Positions 9,015 through 17,808 of a stretch of 64,000 nt of DNA are shown piece after piece. The DNA is from Streptomyces sp. NBC_00620 (GTDB taxonomy: Bacteria > Actinomycetota > Actinomycetes > Streptomycetales > Streptomycetaceae), in assembly GCF_026341825.1 (NCBI RefSeq), contig NZ_JAPENY010000001.1:3596001-3660000 (forward strand). The letters run 5' to 3'. The notes under the pieces are model-generated. The model had not been told where the DNA came from, did no database searches, and worked only from the letters and a program-made list of their open reading frames with translations. The translations under genes were made by a program, and so were the position numbers. Each line of letters starts with the position of its first letter. Positions within the stretch are counted from its first letter, which is position 1.

Positions 9015-9495
9015 TTCCAGGCGGGCGAGAATCGTAATTGTCGAGCTAAGTGAAAATGATAATACGAATATCTCGGAATTGATTAGAGATATTTCGTCTC
9101 AGGGTCCAATGAACGCTTTCGTGATTCGAGAGGTGAAGCACATGGGTGACACGTACAACGTTCCCGGGCAAGCGGGCAATGTGGGTCCCGATGGGCATGT
9201 GGAAGGGAATACTTTCCAGCAGCAAAATCGCACCCCCGAGACTCCCTTCGACCTTCCAGCACTGACTGCCCAGCTAGAGACTCTTCGATCAGCGATGAAG
9301 CAGGAGGCGAAAACTGCGGAACATGACATGTCGATCGGCGCAGTTGCGCAAGCGGAAGTTACAGCTTCAAACGGCGACACGCCGGGTACGTTGGCTCATT
9401 TGAAATCTGCAGGAGAATGGGCGCTCAAGATGGCGCGTGTCATCGGAGTCGAAGTCGCCGCTCTGGCCATCGCGCATTCGCTTGCAGGTGGGTGA
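9004..9495 (+). CDS. Small protein with GDTYN/NTFQQ motif, coupled to the TPR gene
   Basis: Protein of 163 aa starting at ATG 9004 inside the end of the TPR gene. The N-terminus (ARIVIVELSENDNTNISELIRDI) is AT-rich in DNA. The middle carries GDTYNVPGQAGNVGP and GNTFQQQ, a pattern recalled from small Streptomyces proteins near conflict effectors. The C-terminal half is helical, ending in a hydrophobic amphipathic stretch (WALKMARVIGVEVAALAIAHS) that could insert in membranes or pack against a partner. I do not recognise an enzymatic domain. The overlap implies co-translation with the TPR protein and a stoichiometric partnership. Function unknown. Confidence 0.65.
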   Translation: MASDSRRARIVIVELSENDNTNISELIRDISSQGPMNAFVIREVKHMGDTYNVPGQAGNVGPDGHVEGNTFQQQNRTPETPFDLPALTAQLETLRSAMKQEAKTAEHDMSIGAVAQAEVTASNGDTPGTLAHLKSAGEWALKMARVIGVEVAALAIAHSLAGG

Positions 9496-9612
9496 AGGTG
9501 CCTAGTCGTCAGCGCGATCGAGGTTTATGACGCGCTACGTTGCTGCCCCAGCCGCATATCGCGGTAGTGAAATACACACGGTCCCTGGAAATTCTATGGG
9601 AAAGTAGATTGC

Positions 9613-10032
9613 ATGACCACAAATACTGCAGAATTGATGGCGCGATTCGCGCCGTATCTCGCGGCAGCAGTGGGCGTATACGGGGAACGAGCACTTGAAC
9701 AAGTCGGCGATGTGAGCGTAGACGCGATGTCGAACGCTGGGCGGAAGATGCTGGTAACCGCGTGGCGCCGACAAGGGCTGGAAGGTCGTAGAGCGCTCGA
9801 ATTGGCCGTTCGCGACGCGGCTGACGAACCTGATGATGCTGACGCAGCGAGCGCATTGCGGCAGCAGATGAAACGGATACTTAGAGAAGATCCAGAACTG
9901 AGTAGGGAACTCACCAGTCTCTTGGCTGATGCAGGGGGAAACGTGACAGTAACAGTGTCGGGCGAGCGATCGATTGCCGCACGGAATATCGGAGTTGCTA
10001 TCACCGGGGACAACGTCACCATTCGACCGTGA
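9613..10032 (+). CDS. Stand-alone copy of the TPR protein's N-terminal domain
   Basis: Protein of 139 aa. Residues about 5-100 align with the N-terminus of the TPR protein: RFAPYLAAAVGVYGERAL versus RARPYLEAALEAYSTQAL, and LAVRDAADEPDDADAASALR versus IAVRDAVEEPDDEDAAGALR. The C-terminal 30 residues (VTVSGERSIAARNIG ... TGDNVTI) resemble the RSIAA/TGD linker repeats that follow effector-associated domains in actinobacterial conflict proteins. It could therefore be an adaptor that binds the same partner as the TPR protein, or a remnant of a larger effector gene. Its ATG follows an AT-rich leader. It shares strand and direction with the two preceding genes. Confidence 0.65.
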   Translation: MTTNTAELMARFAPYLAAAVGVYGERALEQVGDVSVDAMSNAGRKMLVTAWRRQGLEGRRALELAVRDAADEPDDADAASALRQQMKRILREDPELSRELTSLLADAGGNVTVTVSGERSIAARNIGVAITGDNVTIRP

Positions 10033-10545
10033 GGGTTGCATGAGAACGGGTGCTGGGCGATAGTCCGCCCGACACTCCGGCCGGCCGAAGCTCGCCCACG
10101 CTCTTCGCGCGCCCGGGCTGTACTGGTTGTCTCCTTTTGGCGACGGTGTTCCGGTTGGACACGATCCGGGGGTACCGCGAGGAGTGCACGCTGAGGGGCA
10201 AGGCGTGGGCATGTGGAACAGGGCCCTTGCCAGAGGCGGAACGTGTACGTGATGGCGTCGAGTGAACAGTGGACCCTGGCATGGTGGGCAACTGGCGCCG
10301 CCATCCCTGGGCCATTGGCTCGCTCTGCCTATGAGTGGTGAGAACGTTCCTGGCTGTGGCGGGTACAGGCTGAGGGTTCGCTGTGTACACCCTCGTAGGG
10401 ACAGGGGTGTCCTGCCCAAACGGCGTCGCTCTCGCCGAGGCCTGAGCGCTACGCCTTCAACCCGGCGCAGCCGCGAACGGTGTCCACGACAGTCTGAGGT
10501 GTACCACCCGAAAGCCGAGGGATGAGCGACGACCCTGAGCGTTCT
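10033..10545. other. 513-bp region without a supported gene
   Basis: No frame in this stretch has a convincing start, family similarity or sustained codon bias; the short frames at 10050-10265 and 10262-10525 are mutually overlapping and compositionally odd. It separates the TPR module from the converging ABC-three-component operon. It could hold a terminator for both or be decayed coding DNA. Confidence 0.5.
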
Positions 10546-12495
10546 TTAGACGCTGATGGAGAATGAGTTACCGGAAGGATCTCTGATCAGCTTGTCTTGA
10601 GGGGTTAGGTGAAGAACAACTTTGTCACTCAGAGCCTCGTCGAATACCGCTGGAGCATCGTTGTCGACAGCGATGATCTGTAGATCATCTGCGTATTCCT
10701 CTGCCACATTGAGAAGCAATCGATACATGTCTTGGATTCGTTCTGCATCGAATCCTTTTCTCCCCGCATTGGCAGACAGGCCATCCAATACTAAGAGTCC
10801 AGGAAGTGGAATCCCCCTGTCGATAGAGACAGTGTGGTGCGCTAGTGAGTGCGCAACATTGACTAGCGTCTTGAGCCCCTGGCTTGATAGCTCATTGAAT
10901 GTCCTTCCTGAGATCTCAGGAAGGTAGGTCTCCCTGTTGATTTTTACGGAGAGGCTGTCCCCGAATAGTGGAATGTTGAGTCTCTCCAGGTACTCTTTGA
11001 TTCGAACTTCGAGGGCGACGATGTTGCCTTCCGCTACCGAGGTCGAAAAGTCGCGACGTTCGATAGCCTCCTCAATCTCTTCTCGCTTCTCTTCCAGTTC
11101 TTGCCTAGATTTTCCTGTCTCGTGAAACCTATCCAGCACGGATCGGTAGTCTTCCATCTTGGACTTCTCGGCTAGCAAGTAAGACTTGCGAGCGGCTAGT
11201 TCCTGCAACTCGGACGCGCTGTCAGAAACAAAAGAATTTGTCGTGGCATTGAGTTGCTCAGCCAAGAAGGTTTCCGCATGCCGTTTTTCCGTCAAGCCTT
11301 CCGCGATTTCTTCCAGGGCCTTCTTGCGAGACGCGATAATAGCCTCCGTTTCTTGAATCTGCCCGACGATACGATCTTGCTCGGTCATAAACGCGTCTCT
11401 ACTTGCCGTCGGCTGAGGGGGCTGGAGGCACAAGTAACAGTGTTCGGAATCCGAGCGAACGGGGGAGACGTCGCTTCCGCATCGTGGGCAGACAACGAAG
11501 TCGAAGTCTACGAGCCATTCATCGGAAACAACGGCCCGTGTCAGTCGCGCGAATTGACTCTTCAATTGCCCTAGAAGATCTTCTAGATCTTGAAGCTGTC
11601 CCTGGTTTCGCCGAAACTCGTCGGCCAGTATTGCCAATTCTGTGCGTACCGTCAAGAGTTTTCTTCGTAGCCTCTCTACGTCATGAAGGAGGATCACTTC
11701 TTCAGCTTTTTCTCGTCCACCCAAATCCACGGCGCTAAGGTCGCGGTCAATTTCACTTACACGAGCTTCCAAGGCGTCTTGATTTGCGAATGGGGTGCCA
11801 CTCAGAAACTTATGTTGAAATTCCTCTTCGTGTTCGAGTGCAGCGATTTGGGAATTGATTAGATTCAGGTCCGCGGCTAGCTTGGCAAGGATCGAATCGT
11901 ACAAACCATAGGCAAGCTCAAAGATCCACTTGCGTTTCTGATTCCTGAATGGGTGAAGATGCCCAAAGACCTGCGAATCAATTTCGTCGCCTGTGACGAT
12001 GCAGTAGCCGAGCCAGTCGGTCATCGTCACACTCGTCAGGTTGCCGGCTGGCTTTGATTTCGCCTGGGGGACGGAGACGGCAGGAATGCTTGTCTGATCC
12101 TGGATGAAGCGCCCAAACGATGTGTTCGCACCAGAGGCCGGCAGTCGGATGGCGATGCCTTCTTCGTCAGCTGGAGGATCAGACTCGACGACGTCAACGG
12201 GTGCGGTTCTTGTCGTAACTAGAGGGCGATTGACGATCCAGACCTTTTCTCCAGTCTTGATGACGGCTTTGAGTGAAGAAACGATGCCTGTTTCAGCCGG
12301 AAGGTCGTCAGGGACCGTGCCGAGCAAAGCTCTGAGGAGTCGAACGAACGTCGTCTTTCCTGTGGTGATTGTTCCATGAACGAAGTTCAGGCCTGGTTGC
12401 ATAGTGACTGACCGATTGCCACCGACCAAGTCGATACCCAGAACCATCAATCGGTGGTTCGTTCGGCTCGTAGGAGCTGATTCGTCTTGTGTCAT
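10546..12495 (-). CDS. Rad50/SMC-like ABC ATPase of an ABC-three-component system
   Basis: Protein of 649 aa. The N-terminal ATPase half has a Walker A in GTITTGKTTFVR (residues about 41-52). Long coiled-coil arms follow, with a central insertion of two CxxC pairs (CPRCGSDVSP ... CYLC), a zinc-ribbon or hook-like element. The second ATPase half has a signature-like FNELSSQGLK and a Walker B in GLLVLDGLSANAGRKG, where the usual acidic residue after Asp is replaced by Gly. This layout matches the ATPase subunits of ABC-three-component conflict systems. It overlaps the middle-component stop as ATGA, so all three genes are coupled. Its presumed role is as the DNA- or nucleoprotein-sensing motor that licenses the DUF4297 nuclease. 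GC content is well below that of the core genes. Confidence 0.85.
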   Translation of the reverse strand: MTQDESAPTSRTNHRLMVLGIDLVGGNRSVTMQPGLNFVHGTITTGKTTFVRLLRALLGTVPDDLPAETGIVSSLKAVIKTGEKVWIVNRPLVTTRTAPVDVVESDPPADEEGIAIRLPASGANTSFGRFIQDQTSIPAVSVPQAKSKPAGNLTSVTMTDWLGYCIVTGDEIDSQVFGHLHPFRNQKRKWIFELAYGLYDSILAKLAADLNLINSQIAALEHEEEFQHKFLSGTPFANQDALEARVSEIDRDLSAVDLGGREKAEEVILLHDVERLRRKLLTVRTELAILADEFRRNQGQLQDLEDLLGQLKSQFARLTRAVVSDEWLVDFDFVVCPRCGSDVSPVRSDSEHCYLCLQPPQPTASRDAFMTEQDRIVGQIQETEAIIASRKKALEEIAEGLTEKRHAETFLAEQLNATTNSFVSDSASELQELAARKSYLLAEKSKMEDYRSVLDRFHETGKSRQELEEKREEIEEAIERRDFSTSVAEGNIVALEVRIKEYLERLNIPLFGDSLSVKINRETYLPEISGRTFNELSSQGLKTLVNVAHSLAHHTVSIDRGIPLPGLLVLDGLSANAGRKGFDAERIQDMYRLLLNVAEEYADDLQIIAVDNDAPAVFDEALSDKVVLHLTPQDKLIRDPSGNSFSISV

Positions 12496-13058
12496 GTCAG
12501 TTCCTCATGCCAGGTTGAGTCTGCAACTTCGGGAAGGGAGTACAAATACTCCTTCAACGTCGATCCTGACTTATCCAAATTACGACGCAGGATTTTGACT
12601 CTATTAACGATTATTTGAAAGCTCTCGTCACTCCCAATCTTTGTTGAAAGGTCCGCCCCCAATGGAGTGGTGGAGTATCCGAGCCCAGAGGAACCAGGCA
12701 GCGGCTCAACTCTTACAAGACCCCTGCCAATGAGTGACCCAAGGATCGCGTAGTACGAAGGGTCCCAGGGGCCATACCGATACCTCATCATTCGAGCATC
12801 TAGAGGCGCCTCGTTTTCATCCAATGCATCCATGTTTGACGTGTTGACGTTGAGTGAAGATAGAACCCGACTGAGGTGACGTGGATACCGGAGCAGGAAA
12901 TCTAGTTTTGCTAGCTTTACGCGGCCCTCCAAAGATCGGGTTCCGGTCCTTGTCCGACTGAAGCCATCAATCAACAAGAGTAGTCTGGCTTCTGCTTCTG
13001 GAGACGATCGGAACCTGAACTTGTTGATTGCGTGAGTGCTTCTTCCTTGTTCTCTCAT
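12492..13058 (-). CDS. ABC-three-component system middle component
   Basis: Protein of 188 aa between nuclease and ATPase. I chose the ATG at 13058, which overlaps the nuclease stop as ATGA; a start eight codons earlier also exists. A helical N-terminus containing RVKLAKLDFLLRYPRHL is followed by a winged-helix-like segment (MMRYRYGPWDPSYYAILGSLIGRG ... YSTTPLGADLS in outline). This is typical of the 'middle component' proteins that define ABC-three-component loci, thought to bridge ATPase and effector. The assignment rests on context plus these motifs rather than on a profile match. It ends by overlapping the ATPase start as ATGA. Confidence 0.75.
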   Translation of the reverse strand: MREQGRSTHAINKFRFRSSPEAEARLLLLIDGFSRTRTGTRSLEGRVKLAKLDFLLRYPRHLSRVLSSLNVNTSNMDALDENEAPLDARMMRYRYGPWDPSYYAILGSLIGRGLVRVEPLPGSSGLGYSTTPLGADLSTKIGSDESFQIIVNRVKILRRNLDKSGSTLKEYLYSLPEVADSTWHEELT

Positions 13059-14287
13059 GCCGCTCTCCAAGGGAAGTGGCATTCATCCGAAAGATGACAA
13101 AGAAACCCGTAGACTTGAAATCCGTCTCGGCCAAAAAGGTCACCAGAGTCGAGCTGCGCCATTTCGCTTGGCCGACTCAAGAGTTCCGCTGAGATCACGT
13201 CTGCAGGACGCGCGGCAGCGGCAGGGTTGGAAGCGGCATTCAAATGCACTTTGTGTGCGCAAGCTCGCGCTACGGTAAGGACTCTTTGCTGTAGATTGGA
13301 AAAATCATGCTCTGTGTTCGTGCGGCTCGCAACAACCATAAGTCGCTGAATGTCGGAGCCCGCTCGAAACTCCTGAGCCTGCCTGATTACACTTTCAGAG
13401 GCGCCTGCCCTCCGCATCTTGAGCTCAAGCATTGATGTGGCTTCACCCCGTGAAATCCGAGCAAGTAGATCATCGTCAGTGTCGTCGGCTAGCGGTGGTG
13501 TCAGTCTGGAGAGTTGATCCGTTTCCAGAAGATGTACTCCAAGCCCTGCGAGAGCCTGAGCATCGGATAGTCCATCCTTTTCCTGATTGAACTTCCGATT
13601 CAGGATTCGATGCACTTCCCCAATCGTGCTCTCTCCCGCTTGAGCGGCTGAGGCGGTGTCTAGAAGTCTAACGTAGACGTCTATCAGTTCTGAATGCGTA
13701 TGAGCGGGCCATAATGCTGACATCTCATAAAGGATCACTGCGTCAATGTGCGCCCTCGTGGGCTGCTGGACCCGAATTACCAGCCTTTGAAGGAAGTCGT
13801 CGAGTTGTGCTCGTGGCACACCACGAGCAACAATCTTCTTTCGGATTTCGGCTGATGCGTTTCGAGGATCCTTGAAGAAGTCCACAGTTGCTTTGACATC
13901 GGACATTGGACCTTCGAGCCAGAGTTCAAAGGAGGACACGCCATGGAGGCCCAGCTTTCGCGCAGCCGTATATGTGCGAGCGAGTGAATCTATGCCATGG
14001 CCTTTGTCGCAGACGAGGCTAGCGCTCCATGAGCCCTTGTCGCGTGTCTTAAGTTGCGCGAAACGAACTCTCTTGGGGTGCACAATAGTAATGTCTTCGG
14101 TGCGCTCGCAGATAACGGCGATCGGGCCGTCATTTCTCCTCATGCATGTGAGCCAGTGCCTGACAGCTTGCTTTGCTTGCCAGCGGTAACGCGCGAACGT
14201 AGCACTGCCAGTTTCCTCGCTGTCCATTTGCGCAAGTGCGGCAAGAAGTCCGTCTCGCCCGTCGTCGATCGACTCCTCAAGATCCAC
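13055..14287 (-). CDS. DUF4297-type nuclease effector of an ABC-three-component system
   Basis: Protein of 410 aa. Its N-terminal about 200 residues match the DUF4297 (PD-(D/E)xK-type dsDNA endonuclease, Cap4-like) pattern: SEETGSATFARYRWQAKQA, then an acidic VICERTEDITIV and the QxK core FAQLKTRDKGSW. The C-terminal half is helical, with no recognised domain, and probably binds the middle component. The start is GTG at 14287, preceded on the minus strand by a G-rich GGGGGATGT. It is first in a three-gene operon whose members overlap by 4 bp each. A role in cleaving invading or damaged DNA is inferred from the family. The AT-rich upstream region probably carries the promoter. Confidence 0.85.
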   Translation of the reverse strand: MDLEESIDDGRDGLLAALAQMDSEETGSATFARYRWQAKQAVRHWLTCMRRNDGPIAVICERTEDITIVHPKRVRFAQLKTRDKGSWSASLVCDKGHGIDSLARTYTAARKLGLHGVSSFELWLEGPMSDVKATVDFFKDPRNASAEIRKKIVARGVPRAQLDDFLQRLVIRVQQPTRAHIDAVILYEMSALWPAHTHSELIDVYVRLLDTASAAQAGESTIGEVHRILNRKFNQEKDGLSDAQALAGLGVHLLETDQLSRLTPPLADDTDDDLLARISRGEATSMLELKMRRAGASESVIRQAQEFRAGSDIQRLMVVASRTNTEHDFSNLQQRVLTVARACAHKVHLNAASNPAAAARPADVISAELLSRPSEMAQLDSGDLFGRDGFQVYGFLCHLSDECHFPWRAA

Positions 14288-14750
14288 ACATCCCCCAGCT
14301 CTTGATATTGTTTGCGCAATTATTGAGTTTTGTCCACCTTTTCAGGCACCCTCCGTAAATGATGCTAGCGACTTGAGTTACGAAGCGCAGTAGGTTGGCT
14401 GTCTTTTCGAGATCGGTGTCCTGTCGCGAGGTTGACCCTCCAACCGCCAGTTGACCCAACCCGCGTGTGGTCGTGAGCCTCGAACGGCTGTTGCCCTGGA
14501 GGACACATCGTTTTGGGCCCAATGGGACTAACCTTCCCCTTCGCCGCCGTCGAGTGGTCTGCCTGGCGTGGGGTTTCTTCAGGGATGGGTCGTCCTTGCT
14601 ACGGCTGTTATTCGTAGTGGACGCCAGGTCGTGGTCTCGCCGTTGTGTGTATGGGCTCGGTACGGTCGTGGTGTGTCCGGTGCGCGCTGGGTTGGTCACC
14701 TGTCGGCGTGCTCCGGTTGATCGCGCGCGACTAGGGGAGCTGGTACGGGC
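14288..14750. other. 463-bp divergent intergenic region
   Basis: This region lies between the start of the nuclease operon (minus strand) and the kinase-like gene (plus strand). The 60 bp next to the nuclease are AT-rich. Read on the minus strand they contain TGGACA followed 18 nt later by AACAAT, a plausible promoter. The remainder is GC-rich and shows no supported gene; frames there are short and lack start signals. Confidence 0.45.
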
Positions 14751-15665
14751 ATGGCGATTGACGCTGCTCGATCGGAAGTGGGGTTCACATCGGTGGGGGC
14801 GACGCAGGTGATGGTCGCAGCGTGCCAGGCTGCGGGCCTCGACGACAGAGATGCGGAGTTGATCCGCCTTGGAGAGAACGCGTTGTTCCGGCTGGCCTCG
14901 ATACCGGTGATCGTGCGTGTAGCGCGCGGGGAGGAGTGGCTGCCGACGGCGCGGAACGAAGTGGCTGTCTCGCGGTGGCTGACGAGTGAGGGGTTCCGCG
15001 CGGCTCGCGTCGTTGAGGACTTGGAGCAGCCGTTCTTGATCGACGGTCATCCGGTGACCTTCTGGCATCTGATAGTCGAGGGCGACCGGAAGGCAACATA
15101 CGGGGAACTGGGTGCCGTCCTACGGGATCTGCACTCCTTGTCGCTCCCAGATGGTCTTGAGCTGCCGTCGTTCGACCCCTTCGACAAGCAAGACCTGCGG
15201 CTCAACCGTGCCGTGATCCCGCAGGATGACAAGATCTTCCTGCGGAAGCGGTGGCGGGAGCTGCGCGACAAGTACGCCGAGTTGCGGTTCGAGACCCCCA
15301 AGGGTCCAGTGCACGGTGATGCTCACGTGCAGAACCTCATGGTCGACGATCAAGGGAAAGTGATCCTGATCGACTTCGAAGCCTTCTGCTTCGATCACCC
15401 GGAGTGGGACCTGATGGTCACGGCCACGGAACATCACAGCCTCGGGTGGCAGACCGATGAGCAGTACGCCGACTTCGTGGCCGCGTACGGGCGGGATCTG
15501 TACGACTGGCACGGGTACGAGACGCTGCGTGGACTGCAAGAGTTCGGCATGACGACGTGGCTCATGCAGAACGTGCAGGAGGACGAGCGGACGGCGGCCG
15601 AGTACCGCCGGCGTATTGCTGGGCTGCGGAACGACGATGGGCCCCGAGATTGGTGCCCCTGGTGA
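14751..15665 (+). CDS. Aminoglycoside phosphotransferase (APH)-fold kinase
   Basis: Protein of 304 aa with the APH/choline-kinase fold. A poorly conserved nucleotide-binding N-lobe has VIVRVARG around the expected Lys/Arg position. The catalytic loop is VHGDAHVQNLM (HGDxHxxN, residues about 188-198), and the metal-binding segment is ILIDFEAFCFDHPEWDL. This fold phosphorylates small molecules, and resistance enzymes are only a minority of it, so I do not call antibiotic resistance. The start is ATG 14751. Its TGA overlaps the GTG of the following SMI1/KNR4 gene, so the two are probably co-expressed. In Streptomyces such kinases often lie in mobile or regulatory loci with unknown substrates. 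Confidence 0.8.
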   Translation: MAIDAARSEVGFTSVGATQVMVAACQAAGLDDRDAELIRLGENALFRLASIPVIVRVARGEEWLPTARNEVAVSRWLTSEGFRAARVVEDLEQPFLIDGHPVTFWHLIVEGDRKATYGELGAVLRDLHSLSLPDGLELPSFDPFDKQDLRLNRAVIPQDDKIFLRKRWRELRDKYAELRFETPKGPVHGDAHVQNLMVDDQGKVILIDFEAFCFDHPEWDLMVTATEHHSLGWQTDEQYADFVAAYGRDLYDWHGYETLRGLQEFGMTTWLMQNVQEDERTAAEYRRRIAGLRNDDGPRDWCPW

Positions 15666-16219
15666 GCGGCCCGGGCGTAGTCGTTCCCGTGGACAGTCGG
15701 CTGCCTCCCCTTGGCTGGCCGGTGCTTGAGTCCTGGGAAGCGGAGCACTCTGTCGTGCTTCCCGAGCCGTATCGCACGTTCATGGCGGAGGTCGCCAACG
15801 GGACACGAGCTGAGCGGCCCGACGCTCGCGGACTGCTGCCGCTGGGAGAGATCCCGGCAACCTGGACCGGCTGGGAGTCCGAGAACTGGATGAGCCCAGA
15901 ACCGTTCAACGCCTCGGCTCCGCGCGACCCGTCCATGCCCTTCCCGCTGAATGAGGAGTGGCAATGGGAGTACGACTACGACGGCCAGGCCGGGCACTCG
16001 TCTCTCTTGCATGCCCTGTACCTGCATGGCTCGGTTCTGCTGGGGTGCGAGGACGGTGAGTTTTGGGTGCTGGTCGTAACCGGACCACAGCGTGGGCGCG
16101 TCTGGTGGCTGGGGGATGGGTGTGCGACGCCTTACGCCGACGGGACCACTGACTGGGAAGCGCGCAGCGCGTTCGCGAGCTGGATGCGTGAGTGGCACGA
16201 CTGGGCTGGGCACCAGTGA
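15662..16219 (+). CDS. SMI1/KNR4-family protein
   Basis: Protein of 185 aa starting at GTG 15662, which overlaps the kinase stop (GTGA); the upstream in-frame start at 15557 lies inside the kinase gene. Family features are the early LPPLGWPVLESWEAEHSVVLPEPYRTFMAEVANG segment, the central aromatic-rich stretch and the late GRVWWLGDGCATPY and FASWMREW. Bacterial SMI1/KNR4 proteins frequently act as immunity proteins to polymorphic toxins, but many have no known toxin. No toxin gene is adjacent here. Coupling to the APH-fold kinase suggests a joint function that I cannot name. Confidence 0.75.
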   Translation: MSGPGVVVPVDSRLPPLGWPVLESWEAEHSVVLPEPYRTFMAEVANGTRAERPDARGLLPLGEIPATWTGWESENWMSPEPFNASAPRDPSMPFPLNEEWQWEYDYDGQAGHSSLLHALYLHGSVLLGCEDGEFWVLVVTGPQRGRVWWLGDGCATPYADGTTDWEARSAFASWMREWHDWAGHQ

Positions 16220-16230
16220 GTTGAGGGAGG

Positions 16231-17601
16231 CTACTCGTCGTCCAGTCGGGCGAGTGCGTCCTGTACCTGGTCGTTGAAAGCGGCCACGGTGGGGTTGGTC
16301 GAGTGGGCGCTGACCTCGGTCTGGAAGTCGGTGACGTAGCGCTGGAAGCGGGCGGATTGGAGGGAGTCGCCGCCGTCGACTGCGAGGCTGGCGGTGGTGA
16401 CGGCGGCTTCCAACTCGCCGTTCAGTAGTTGGCTTTGGGCGAGCACCATGCGGCAGAACCCCAGGGTTCGGGCGTACTTCGGGTCGGTGTCGTTGACGGC
16501 GCGCTGGGCGTGCTCGACGGACTCGCGGCGCATCTTGAGGTCGCGGAAGCAGTGGCACAACTCGCCCATGAGTTCCGCGGAGTCGAAGTAGCTGAGCCAT
16601 GCCGGGTCTTCGGCGGTGTCGGCGCGCTCGAAGTAGCGTTCTGCTTCGTTCATGGCTCGGCCGGCACCGATTGGGTCACCTGCGTTGGACAGGGCGCGGG
16701 CTTCCATCGCCGAGTTCAACGCCATGGCTCGGGGGGTGGCCCGGCCCTTCGCGCCCTCGACGGCGGCGCGGGCGAGCTGGGCGGATTGGGCGTGGTTGCC
16801 GAGGTAATTGGCCTGGTGGCTGAGGTTGCCGAGGATGCGGGCGCCGAACATCCGGTCGTCGATCACCTGAGATAGGCGCAGGGTGGATGTCAGGTATCGG
16901 TGGGCGAGCGGGTGGTTTCCGGAGTCGTACGCGGTCCACGCGAGCAACTGGGAGATCTCGGCGGCGGCGCCGAAGAGCGCTGTGCCGACCCGCTCGCTGT
17001 AGCTCGCGCTCAGCAGCGGGAGGACCTCGTGCCGGAAGTAGTGCCGCAAGGCCTTGTGGCCGTGGCCTCCGCCGAACTTGAAGTCGAGCTGCATGAACAT
17101 GTCGGCGGCTGCTCGGATGGCCTTGACGTCCCGCATTCCCACGCGTTGGGAAGCGGGTCTGCCGGCCTGGACACCGTCGGGGCGGGCCACCATCCATGAC
17201 AGGACTGCGGAGCTGAGATCGGTGTCCGCGATGACCAGCGGTCCGCCCGATGGGGTGTCGGCTCGCTCCTCGGCGAGTCCGTCCAGCATCGACAGCACAT
17301 CGGGCACGGTGCCCGGGTAGCCAACTGGCTGCGGTGTGGGCTGCTGGAGCTGGCGGAAAAACCCGAGATCGCTGGGCGTGATGCGACGGTTCAGCTTGGC
17401 GCCGAGCACATCGGCCATGATCGCTGCTGTCTGGGGCTGGATGCCGGCGCCGTCTCGCCAACGCTGCACGGCGACGTGCGTCGTGCCGAGACTCGTGCCG
17501 CGGCGTGCGGCGGCATCCTGCATGCGTTTCGCGAGGCCCTTGTTCGAGACCTTCGCCTCGTCCATGGCGGCGATTAAGTGCGCGTTCGGCTCTCGGCTCA
17601 T
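16231..17601 (-). CDS. Helix-turn-helix regulator with TPR-like C-terminus
   Basis: Protein of 456 aa. Residues about 8-60 form a DNA-binding region (EAKVSNKGLAKRMQDAAARRG ... THVAVQRWRDGAGIQPQTAAIMADVLG). The rest is helical and TPR-like (RYLTSTLRLSQVIDDR, AHRYL, ARAAVEGAKG, QSQLLNGELEAAV). I chose ATG 17601 over a longer in-frame start at 18048, because the extension overlaps the divergent ATP-binding gene. This architecture is very common in Streptomyces and typically sits beside a small histidine-kinase-like ATPase, as here. It probably controls the element or a developmental signal; targets are unknown. Confidence 0.8.
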   Translation of the reverse strand: MSREPNAHLIAAMDEAKVSNKGLAKRMQDAAARRGTSLGTTHVAVQRWRDGAGIQPQTAAIMADVLGAKLNRRITPSDLGFFRQLQQPTPQPVGYPGTVPDVLSMLDGLAEERADTPSGGPLVIADTDLSSAVLSWMVARPDGVQAGRPASQRVGMRDVKAIRAAADMFMQLDFKFGGGHGHKALRHYFRHEVLPLLSASYSERVGTALFGAAAEISQLLAWTAYDSGNHPLAHRYLTSTLRLSQVIDDRMFGARILGNLSHQANYLGNHAQSAQLARAAVEGAKGRATPRAMALNSAMEARALSNAGDPIGAGRAMNEAERYFERADTAEDPAWLSYFDSAELMGELCHCFRDLKMRRESVEHAQRAVNDTDPKYARTLGFCRMVLAQSQLLNGELEAAVTTASLAVDGGDSLQSARFQRYVTDFQTEVSAHSTNPTVAAFNDQVQDALARLDDE

Positions 17602-17808
17602 GCTCCCCTGCCAGCCCGAGAATGACAGCGAGTATTCATCGTGGCACAGCGCAGTGACATTGGGGGGTTCATCGGCGAACCCCCTTTGCCTTTGCCGGTG
17701 TTCACGTGAACCCCCTGGTGAACGCTCCCGGCTGGGCGGCTCGCGCCGTTCACTGTTCGGCACGGAGCGACGGGCTACGGAGCCTGTCGACAGTCGGGAA
17801 CGGACGCC

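Noticed and set aside
10050..10525. Two plus-strand frames of 71 and 87 codons
   Set aside because: No ribosome-binding site, overlapping each other, and residue composition typical of random GC-rich frames.
14751..15665. Aminoglycoside resistance gene
   Set aside because: Only the general APH fold is visible (HGDxHxxN and DFE); this fold has many non-resistance members and no resistance context exists here.
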